DNA of 64,000 nt from the NCBI RefSeq assembly GCF_003073045.1, contig NC_037590.1, positions 7,599,835 to 7,663,834 on the forward strand. Reading direction: 5' to 3'. Below are positions 39,358 through 61,727 of the stretch, one piece after another (the stretch's first letter is position 1; every line of letters starts with the position of its first letter). The notes below the pieces were generated by a model, which was given only the letters and a program-made list of their open reading frames with translations, had not been told where the DNA came from and searched no databases. Made by a program: the position numbers and the translations under genes. Source of the DNA: Pomacea canaliculata. Taxonomy: Eukaryota > Mollusca > Gastropoda > Architaenioglossa > Ampullariidae.

Positions 39358-42300
39358 ATGAAACTTGCTCACCTGACTGTAGTTCTTGTGTGCCTCTCTC
39401 TCGCCACAGGTAATTAATGAGTTTCTTGTCGGTGCGCATGAATGACTAAGGTCCGTGTGTACGTGTGTGGATGACAGTTGGCTTGGCTAACCTTGCTTTA
39501 TTTTAAATACCTTAACTACCTTCACAAATCGCTGATGATGATGCTATATTTTCAAATAATTATGCAAATTATATTTTGCGTTTTTTATTTTTTTCTGTAT
39601 TTCTTGTTAACTTAATCTTGTGAGTGAGGAAGTAAGTGGGAGACAAGGATTTTTAAAAACTTAGAATATTATTCTTTTATCTTCTAATGTTTCAATTTTC
39701 TGCTCTTCCCGACATGTTCTGATTAAATTGGCGATGAATTATTATTTGTTTAGCCTCCGTGGATAGATGAATGAATCCGTTTTCTTTCAACCTCAGCATG
39801 TCGGAGGCGAGTGTGTTACTACACCAACTGGTCGCAGTACCGACCGGACCAGGGGAGGTTCTTCCCAGCGAACATCGATGTCAACCTTTGCACTCACCTC
39901 ATCTTCGCCTTCGCCAAGCTGCAGGGCAACAACCTGGCGCCAGTCGAGTGGAACGATCTCTCGGTCTGGAGCACCGGGCTGTGAGTGTTAATCTCCATTG
40001 AATGATTAAAAATCCTTTGATGTTGTCTTGAGGATGTCAGGGGGCTGTCTGGCACAGAGGTCGGAGGTAAGTGTTAGTCAAAAACTGCTGGCACGAGCAG
40101 CTGAGAGGCAAGCGAGAGGTAAGTGGTTCAGCGTGCAAGTATTGTTTAGTTCATGACTGAAGTTGAGGTTTATTAGTAATAGGCACCAGACGATTGTGAT
40201 ACAGACAGGAGGTAAGTACTGTGAGTGGCTCAATGTGAAGATAAGTGTGAGTAAATAAGAGAGACTAGGGTACATGAGTGGTGGTTAGGAATGGAAGACA
40301 CATGTGTGATAGACTGAAGGTAAAGTGGAGGTAAAGGCAACAAAGTGAGACAGACATTCGGCAAGTATTAGTGAGTGGTTCATTTCCTGAGTTTTGCTGT
40401 TCTCCATCTTCCTTAGAATGGGCGTCAGGTCGTCAAGTTCCTGCTGGAGCCGAGAGTTTGTAAGTGGCAGCGCCTGGCATAAAATGTTGTGTTATCTGTC
40501 AGACTTTGGAGGGCAATGGAGAGAGAGAGAAGGAGAAAAAAAAAGACAAAATGCTTGCAGGTGCCAAGCGGACTTTTTTTTAACAGACCATCTGCCAAAG
40601 GAAACAAGATCTGGATGGGGCATTAGTTTATGTTTTGAATAATTCACAGCCCTCTCCCTCTCTTTGCTCTCTCTCTCTCTCTCTCAATGTTGACGAAGGA
40701 GTGTGTATGTGTGTGTGTGGTGGGGAGTATGTGTGCACTCATGTTATCTCAGTAACAGTGTGGTGTAGCATTTAACTAGAATGTTTGTATTCCCTGGGGA
40801 AGAGAAAGAAAGAGACAGAGAGAGATATGATAAATTTATACAGAAATCTCACAAAATGGTAGCGTTTGGGAAGGCAAGTCCCAGGACAGAGGAATGCTAT
40901 ACCACATTTACTGGATATTTTTCCCACTCCGTAAACAACATGATAAACAAACATATTTCCGACTGCATGCCTAAACGAAAACTGAAAAATTAATGTCCAA
41001 AATTACCCACTTCTCTGGTTGTCAAGGTACCGTCAAGTCAATGACCTGAAGCTACAGAATGCGAACCTGACCACATTGCTGGCTGTGGGCGGGTGGACCT
41101 TGTCGTCTGCTCCCTTCAGCGCCATGGTGGCCACAGCCGCCGGGAGACAGGAGTTCGCCAACTCCAGTGTCCAGTACCTCCGACTACACGGCTTCGACGG
41201 CCTTGCCCTTGACTGGCAGTACCCGGCAGCCCGAGGAAGTCCACCCGAAGACAAGGGACGATTTGTCTTGCTTTTAGAGGTGCGGAGCAACCTGTAGTCT
41301 GTTTGTCAACGTACTTTTAATCTTCGTATATATACATACACACATGTATACAACAGCCATGTCTGAATCGTTTTACTGCTTGTCTGTGTGATTACCTGTT
41401 TGTCGGCCTGACTGTTTACACCCATGTAAACATTTACCACTGTAAACATCTGAAGATAAATATACCCAAGTACAACAACTCATGGACTCAGCTGATTACA
41501 CATCAAATACATCGTCAGACAAAGTCTCATCCTTGTTGACAGGAAGTGATGTCCACGTTTGAGCGAGAGGGGCAGACAACAGGCCGGCCACGTCTTCTGT
41601 TGACCGCTGCTGTTGCCGCCGGTAAGGACATCATCGATGCTGCCTACGACATACCAGCTATTTCCAGGTATTTCTCGACAATCGCCGTGTGGCATTACTT
41701 CTCGCTCAAGAACCTGTCTCCTTTCTATTCTGATGCCATTTGTCATGTGTTTTTTTTTTTCTTTAAGAATCTTATTTCCCGTTTGCTTTTTTCTGAAAGA
41801 AATGTAGACTTCATGAACCTGATGGCCTTTGACTACCATGGACCGTGGGATGGTGTGACAGGACAGAACAGTCCATTGTATTCCTTGCCGGAGGAGATTG
41901 ACAGTCAATTGTTTCTCAACGTGGTAAGTGGCGCCATGACATCCACGTGACATGATTTAGAGGAAAAAAATAACGAGAAAACCCCGACTTCATTATATGT
42001 ACAATACATGTAAAGTTATTCGCAAACATCACAGTTATTAACAGTTTATGCTTGAGAGAAACAACTGTATAAAAAACAGGGAAGGGGAAATAGTGAAGGA
42101 CTAATAAACACTTAAATCCGGAGAATCAGAGGAGGTAGATAAATATACGAAAGAAAACAGAAAGCACTGCCAATCACTTCCTGCCAGGGGGAGTGAAGCT
42201 CAAGCAGGAAGCTGATTCAGATACAGATTGTCTCCCTTTTATCTTTTTATACATTGGCGAAAGTTCAAGAAAAACAAATCGCGATGCCCGCAGTTTGTCG

Positions 42301-44159
42301 AAAGATATCAAGGAAACGAATCAAACGCGAGGAGGTCGCTGTGACCCAGACAGTGTTTCGTGCTGAAGTAAATATATATTTTCCAGATGTCATTTTTTAT
42401 TTTTATATAGCTTCAAATCCGTTGTTTATTGTGCGTTTCTCGTATTTTAATATTATATTGAATTTAATTCTTTTTATCGCTTTGTGTGTGGGTTTTAAAA
42501 TACAGAACTGGTCAGTGAACTACTGGCTAGACAAAGGGGCATCACCAGACAAGCTTGTAGTTGCGGTTCCTGCCTATGGCCGAAGTTTCACTCTCATCAA
42601 CTCGCAAAATACAAGCATCGGGGCCCCGGCCAACACGTCTGGACTGGCAGGACCATTCACCAGAGAGCCAGGAGTTCTCGCTTACTACGAGGTCAGTCGT
42701 ACACTTACGGCGAGAGTAGGTCGTCTCCCCTGGGCTAAATGATCAACTCAAGAAGAAGCTTCTTGTTTTCATAGTTAGAATGTGCGACCTAGACATCATT
42801 TACAATTACTTTGTTTCATTATCCCAAGGCATCTTTGCTATCGCTTATCTCTTCGGGACTGGATCCCGCTTTTTAACTTCGGGAACAAGACTTTGTCTTT
42901 GTTTTACTCAAGTTACCCCAAGGGCAATGACTTACCATCCATTCAGTACGACGGCCCCAACTGTTTTCCGTTATTGGCGTAAATAAAGACTTCAATACCT
43001 CCTGAACCTCCAATTTCGCATTTTTTTATTATTTAACTTTTAGTCGTAGGCGCTTTCCTTAGCCTCAAGTCCTTCTAAAGTCTTTTCATTTTAGCTAGCA
43101 TTGGCATCCTAGCTGCAAAAGTTCTCCAGCAGGTCATTAAACAGCAGTTTATCTTACTTATATTTAAACATTCTCTAGCCTTAATTAGCATAATTTATGA
43201 AACATTTTCCATATTTAAGCTAATTATAATAAATTTTATGATAAATATTGTGGCTAGGTAGACTCTGTAGCCGTGTCTCAGGTAGATGAAAGTCACACTG
43301 TAAGAGGAAGTAAGAGAAAAAGTCAGAAAAGGTGACCGTACTTTGCCGTCCGTCTATATTGCCTTTCATATGTTTCATAAATGTCACCAAAATGTGTGCC
43401 ATGAGTCAGCAATCTTGTATGTGTTACGGCTCCATTGGTGTATATATATAATATCTACTTATATATATATATATACACTGGACTTTTGCTTCCAGATCTG
43501 TCCCCAAGTGCTGACCGCTGATATACTCGTCAATACAACCCTGCAGGAGGTTCCCTATCTGGTCAAGAATGACCAGTGGATTGGTTTTGATGACCAGGAC
43601 AGCATTAGAACCAAGGTGAGGCTCACACGCGTGAATATACAAAACAAGACTGCAAAAGATAATTACTACTCAACATCAAATTAAATGCCACAAATGACAG
43701 CGAAATAGTGAAATTTCCCGCTAAAATCTTTTTTTAATATGTTTTATCTCCCGGATGATATTAACTTTCTCCTTTCCTGCCTTTCCTAAATAAAAAAGTA
43801 TTTATATACGGGTGAGAAAAGCAGTTTTCTGGTGATTGGCCTGCTGTTGCCTAGCTAATGGATGGAGAAATAACACACACAGACACACTGCGAGAGAAAG
43901 ACACGTGTTGATACATTTTACCTCGGGAGTAGCCTCAGTACAGATTGTTTACAGCTGCAGTAAACAAACAAAACATTGCCTCCATTGTGTACTACAGTGT
44001 ATGGGGTCTCTGTCCACTCAGGTGCAGTACATCAAGAGCATGAATCTGGGTGGTGTCATGTTCTGGACACTGGATCAGGACGACTTCTCTGGAACTTTCT
44101 GTGGCAAGGGACGTTACCCTCTCTTACGCACAGTTGATGAGGAGTGTCGGGCCCTGTGA
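39358..44159 (+). CDS. GH18 chitinase-like protein with dead active site (chi-lectin)
   Basis: Eight inferred coding exons, with six of the eight lengths the same as in the upstream GH18 gene: 39358-39409, 39797-39980, 41027-41279, 41543-41667, 41800-41923, 42506-42691, 43496-43615 and 44022-44159 (TGA). They sum to 1182 bp, 393 aa. Signal peptide [18 protein letters not shown]. The fold markers are kept ([29 protein letters not shown]), but the catalytic motif reads [11 protein letters not shown]139 replaces the second Asp and Q143 the proton-donor Glu. GH18 proteins with such changes (vertebrate Ym1 and YKL-40, insect IDGFs) bind sugars without hydrolysis, so a secreted lectin or signalling role is inferred. 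The Trp of the -1 subsite is retained. Exons 2 and 3 are nearly identical to those of the active paralogue, indicating recent duplication or gene conversion. No CBM14 domain. The intron at 39981-41026 has several perfect 5' splice-site-like sequences. Confidence 0.9.
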
Positions 44160-47159
44160 GGATCTTATGTCACAGAGAAACACGGAACAGTCATTAACTA
44201 TGATTCCAATTATGTAAATTTATAAACACTGCATATTAACAGGGTGCCAGCTTCCTTACAAAGTAATGAGGCTCATCGACATTGCCTTCAAACACAGATT
44301 TATCTCCCTGTTAATATATTGATAAATAACCGAATGTTTTAGATAAACAAATGATGATTCCTGTACTCACTGGCGTGCACACACACGCATACACACAAGT
44401 ACAAATGTGGATGTGTTCCATTTTTATTGCTGTAACGAACAGGCAAGCGTTTGTCCCTTCACAAAACTCCGAGCACACAACATCTCTGACCTCCTGCAAT
44501 ATTTACGATCATCGTAACTCCAAGAATGACAGTCAAAATAAAGTGGACAATTGAAATTGCATTACTAGAAACTTGTATCTGTTTTTTTTTTCTTCTTGAA
44601 ATCGTCATTCACGTGTTTATGATCAATGGATATTTTTAATTTATGGAAAGCAGAAAAAAGAGAGATGGAAAAAAGGTAAAAGAACAAGATGAAGGAAAAG
44701 TTTTGGCTGATGTAAAACTGATTTATGTGGCTGTTTGAAAATCACAATGATCACTCATCATCTGTAGGATAACAAGTGGAACACGCATAATACAGAAAGA
44801 AAAACATGACAAGCACATTAATGTTACTAATATTTTTCATCTTTGAAATAGGTCACCACATTTTACAGACCTGTACTCTCTCAATTCAGTTGTATTTATA
44901 CTGAAAACTTTGTAATGCAAAAATCCTCACACCTATACAAGACATGAGTAGAGGATGATACAAATTCTTCATAGTTATTAAGCAAGCAAAAACTGAGACT
45001 CTGAATGTGTTCCAAAGTGTCGAAAATGAATAGCAAGGCAAATAAGATATATAGTAACAAAAAGATATTAGAAATTAGAATCACTGTACAGATATGAACG
45101 AACACACCTTAGTTGTCTGAGTCTTCCTGGCTATCAATTCTAATCGCTTTCTCGGGAAATAATAGTTGCCAGTTAGAACAAAGCAATGTTAAGGCACTCT
45201 ATAATGTGGTCAGCACAACTACCTCCTGCAAGCGAACCCTGGTGGTCAGGTGAACACGATGACCATAAGTAAGAATGACCACCTAGTTCTTGTCCACTGC
45301 GCCCTCTGCTTAGTAAACATGACAACCACGTACAACAACTATCATCAAAGAGGACAGACTATATGAAACTGTTACACATCAATACTGTGAGGAATCTTTC
45401 ATCCTTTTTCTTTCTCTTTCTTTCACTCATCCTTTCCTAAAAAAAAAAATTTTTCTCTCCCTTTTTCTACCTCTCCTTCGAACCCAAACTCGCACGCGCG
45501 CACACGCACTTCATGGTTCGTTTCCACAGATGTCAAACGGTCCATTTTCCTCTCCAGTCTACAGGAAGTTAAAAAACAAGAATCGACAGATCCGTGCTTC
45601 AGAGAAAAAAAATCTTAATTTTAACCTGAAAATTGCACCAAAGAGATAACTGTATCTTCCAGACTTAAGCGAGAGATATGGACACATCTTGGCTTAGGGA
45701 GAAGAGTTTCCAGCAGATGGCCATTTCAAACTAGACAACGAACCATCTACCTGTTGCATATATACACATTTAGTTTGTTTTTGAACTTCGGGCTATTCCA
45801 CATTTCGACACTTTTCACAATCCAATCTACAAAGAACTCTCTACTCCTAATGCATGTTAACAAGACCCAGGACATCGCCGAGGAAGATGTCGTGGCAAAA
45901 TATTTGATTGTATGTGATCTGTTCTTGGCCATTGGGGTATCTCATCCTTCCAATCGGATGCATGGGAGCCATGAAGAAACCAGAAAATGCCATTCACAAA
46001 CTCTAGCGCTTGACTTCCATCCATCAAGGAGGTTTTGAAAGCGCGTAGGAAAAAATATTGTAAGATCAACAATAAGTTATCTCTCTAAGATCGTTGTAAC
46101 GAGTAACACATAAGTCAAAACTGGAATAGGCTTGAAATTCTTTCACATTGTGCGAGCAAACAAAAGTGACAGTGAATACATGAACAGTATTTGTACAATC
46201 AGGCACTTATTAGTGTCTATGACTACAGACTACACGTCTACTAGTGGCGACCTCTCACGACAAACACATCAGACTGGCCACAGCATCACTCCACGAACAG
46301 CATCTCAGTCAACTTTGCCAAACTAAGCCAAAACAAATGAATTTAGTATTATTATAACTATTGAATCAAACCCACACAGCAAACGATAATAAACAAGAAA
46401 AATATTCATGCAGCAACATCTCCACGTAGAACATCTTTGTTCTTTTCGCCGTAGAAATATTTCCCGGAACATAATGTTCAAACATATGAAGAATGTTTCT
46501 TGACAGTTCCTCTAATGTTACAAACATTCAGTTATGTAACTTGCTCGTCCATGGAGTGTCTCACAGGATGGCCAGTCTCCAATAACAGAAAGAAGTACAG
46601 GTGTACAGGAACACGTGATGTGAATCTGATGTCTATCCTATAACTGACTGTGCAACTCTTCATATCATTGACCCTCCTCCTGTCATTGCATCTTAAGGAA
46701 GGCGAGGTTTACAGGTGAGTTGACAGGTATTCAAACGGATCTGTTGTCTGAAAGAATGGTCTTACACGTGTAACTGTCATTAACATATTCCACTCCAAGC
46801 ACAGTTCGTAAGCACTTAGTGATAAGGCCACTAGAGGAACAGATGGTCATCGACACAACCACAATGGCGAATGTTGTCCACAGAACATGTCTGTCTCCAG
46901 TCCTGCGGCAACCAGCTGAACCAGAGATTGGTCGAGAACAAGGAGTCAGATATAAGGTTCGCCATTGGCTGACATCTGAACGGCGTCAGATATGGAGCAT
47001 GTCCCACCTTGCCGGGCATCAGATCATCGTCAGATATTTAGGCTTCCAGTCCTGGTGTGCGCATGGCAACAAACATTAAACAGTCCCTCATCGCCATCTT
47101 TGCTGGCGGTCACATGGCATCAGACATCTCAGTCGTCCTCTGCTGGCGTCCGAGGGTCG
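44160..47159. other. Intergenic region holding 3' UTRs of the chi-lectin (+) and dispanin (-) genes
   Basis: AATAAA for the chi-lectin is at 44537-44542. The remainder up to 47159 shows no convincing exon on either strand. The part next to 47160 must be the 3' UTR of the minus-strand dispanin gene, but I could not find a clear TTTATT (AATAAA on the minus strand) close to its stop. The genes are convergent. Confidence 0.5.
44537..44542 (+). promoter_or_regulatory. Poly(A) signal of the GH18 chi-lectin gene
   Basis: AATAAA about 380 bp after the TGA stop, in AT-rich sequence. Confidence 0.5.
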
Positions 47160-48206
47160 TCAGAGATTGAGGCCGCCTTTACTTTGGTATGCGCGGTGTC
47201 GGCTGATGCGCTTCTGGCCCTGTATTGCGATGTACAGGACGACGCTGGAGATGATGACCGTCGTTATCGTGATGCCCAGCAAGCTCAGGACGATGGAGAA
47301 GCGGCTCCGCCTCTCACCCATGTCGTGGCGCCCCTCCTGGTACGCGCGCACGGCACGGAGGGAAAAGTACATGGCCAGGATGCCGAAGGGGAGGTTGAAG
47401 CACAAGGCCACCATGCAGGCGATGGCGAAGTTGGTGTTGGGGATGTCACTCATGGCTTTGAACGGCGTCACCTTCTCTTCTTTCTTCGTTCCATCTTTCA
47501 CGTCGTTTCGCACTGGACTCGGCGCCTTGCCCGTGGAGTCCTTCTGAAGCTCGATGACATCAAACACGCACTCCTCCATCTTACACTTCGACGGGCTGTC
47601 TTGAGGGAGGGGGCGCTTTTCTGGCTTTTCTGGGGTTATCGCCCCGGAGAAGGTCACTTTGCAGTCGTCGTACGAGGGCGCAGGTTTCTGATTGTTGGGT
47701 GGTCTCGGAGGTCTTGGGTTCGAATCCATGGCCGGTATATCCCAAATGGGGATGGGCACTGGATCGTTTTTGTCACCGTCGCGTTGGAAAGCAACTGTGT
47801 CGTAATCCTGGCTATCTTGTGACGTCATACTGCCACTACATCCGGGGCTTCCTGCGCCGCTGCTGGTCGGGCTGCTAGGCAGCGTGCCACTTCCGTCCAC
47901 GTTGACGCTACTCGGTCGCGAAGACCCGATGGTGTGCTCTTTCCCTTGTTGTCTCCCTTTGTTACTTCCGGAAAGTGAAGTTTCTTTCTCTTTCTCTCCA
48001 GCTCGCGAACCTCCGTCTGTGTTTGTTCCTAGGATGCCCCCGACCTGGCCGAAGCTCCGAGGCCGCACAGGAAGTCGTGACGTAGGGTTGCGAGCTTGGG
48101 GGTTATCGTTCTTGTCTTTCTGTTCTGTGCTACCTGGACCTTCCACCACAATGATAGGAACCCGAGATGATAAATCACCACGAGGGTTAGACAAGTTGCC
48201 AGCCAT
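47160..48206 (-). CDS. Dispanin (CD225 / IFITM-superfamily) protein with Pro/Ser-rich N-terminus
   Basis: Uninterrupted 348-codon frame on the minus strand starting at the first ATG (MAGNLSNPRG). The frame stays open upstream to 48257 but only with non-ATG codons, and a good acceptor (pyrimidine tract ending CAG at 48245-48243) suggests the exon starts at 48242. Residues 1-245 are hydrophilic, rich in Pro, Ser, Gly and Lys, and probably disordered and cytosolic. Residues about 255-330 match the CD225 domain: two hydrophobic segments around FAIACMVALCFNLPFGILAM and VLSLLGITITTVIISSVVLY, separated by a short basic loop with SLRAVRAYQEG. This matches dispanins such as PRRT1/SynDIG4 (long proline-rich N-terminus) rather than short antiviral IFITMs. 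In PRRT1-type proteins the role is at membranes and synapses; the role here is unknown. Single coding exon. Confidence 0.85.
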   Translation of the reverse strand: MAGNLSNPRGDLSSRVPIIVVEGPGSTEQKDKNDNPQARNPTSRLPVRPRSFGQVGGILGTNTDGGSRAGEKEKETSLSGSNKGRQQGKEHTIGSSRPSSVNVDGSGTLPSSPTSSGAGSPGCSGSMTSQDSQDYDTVAFQRDGDKNDPVPIPIWDIPAMDSNPRPPRPPNNQKPAPSYDDCKVTFSGAITPEKPEKRPLPQDSPSKCKMEECVFDVIELQKDSTGKAPSPVRNDVKDGTKKEEKVTPFKAMSDIPNTNFAIACMVALCFNLPFGILAMYFSLRAVRAYQEGRHDMGERRSRFSIVLSLLGITITTVIISSVVLYIAIQGQKRISRHRAYQSKGGLNL

Positions 48207-49010
48207 CCTGTATGGAGGACACAATCTCTTGGCTAAATCCTTCTGGACAAACAACAAACAGGACGATCTCTAGCACTCATTCAGTCATTCTCTCCCTGGT
48301 CGGTAGATGGAGAACGCTACCGGAAGTGGCTAAAAGTGTTGCTATGGCTTCACCTTCTTGTAATCTTAAAGCTCCAGCTCCTTGAAGTTCTACGATGCTG
48401 AAAATAATCTACTCCTTGCGGTCTCACCTTGAAGAAGCTGACTATAATAATGGCTTAGGAGTCGATTCTCCTCCGGATCCTCTAGCCTTTATAGTAATGG
48501 TTTTCTAATAAATAATAGTTGTCCAATTAGTAATGCTGCATAATGATTCCAGCATTCATGGAAGACAGTCTGCTCATATCTGTTGGCAACACACACTTAA
48601 CACATCACAATGCATCAGGCAACACGAATATTTTCCCCGCCAACACAATCCTCCACCTGCCTGCCTCAGTGATTTCGTGTTCCTCGAGGCCCACGGACTG
48701 TAATTTTAGAAAAATTTCACTGACAGTCTCTGAAAACTCAAAACCTTACAACAAATATATTCTTGAAAAAAGAAAGCATTTTCTGTATTCTCTGATCCTG
48801 CTAAGAACAATCACGGAGCTCAACTCTTGCCAAGTTTTCTAAATTCTCAATAAATCAGGACCAGCAACTCTTTCATCGGAAATTGCTAAAAAGATCTGTT
48901 AGGAGGTTGTGTCTATGAATTCGTTCATCGTTCTAGAAGGTATGAAAATGGAAACTCCAAGAGCAAGTTGGCAGTTTTGTTGATAATCTCCAGGAATTTG
49001 TTGCACTCAC

Positions 49011-49116
49011 TCCTTCCTCGCGGCCTCCGTGGAGTCGTCGTTGGCTCGGTGTCAGGAACCTGCCTCCAGCATGACAGCTGTTGTTGTGCCAGCACCAGGC
49101 GCCTGTATCTACCCGC
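49011..49116 (-). other. Possible upstream (5') exon of the dispanin gene
   Basis: On the minus strand a 106-bp stretch is bounded by a strong acceptor (TTCTTTTCTTTGCAG) and a good donor (GTGAGTG). One frame is open and Gln/Arg/Pro-rich. It lies about 770 bp upstream of the dispanin coding exon, which itself starts with a good acceptor, so it may be a 5' UTR exon of that gene. No homology supports coding. Confidence 0.3.
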
Positions 49117-49582
49117 CTGCAAAGAAAAGAAACAGAAGAAGCCGGAGACTGAGACTGAGTATTCCACACACACGCACCCTTCTCGTGTTTCTCTCTTTCA
49201 TTTGCTCTACCCACGCCATGACTCATTCTCTCCCTCTCGCCATCTTTCATTGAAATCACATTCTCCTGGCTTTTTGTCTATATATTTACTGTGGCTCTAA
49301 CGTCCTTACTCAAAGCATTTCCCAAGGCTGGATAAAAGGATAAGATTATATCAGATTTACAACTATTTATGTATGTTTATTTTCCACTTGATCCATAATA
49401 ATTCAAACTCCCTTTACTAGTCAGAAATACAACAATTTTTAGATAATTATATTATGAAGGTATTATGGGTTGTGTCTTAATTTGTAGCTTAGAGACGAGA
49501 GACAGTGATAATTATAAAAGAAAAAAAATATTGTTTCTTTAACAAAATTATAGTTGCTTCCTCTATGACTTCTTTATTCTAG

Positions 49583-61727
<12,145 letters not shown>

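Noticed and set aside
46992..47822. 276-codon plus-strand open frame
   Set aside because: It is antisense to the dispanin coding exon. The minus frame has the CD225 domain; the plus frame has no recognisable motif and arises from the high GC content of the exon.
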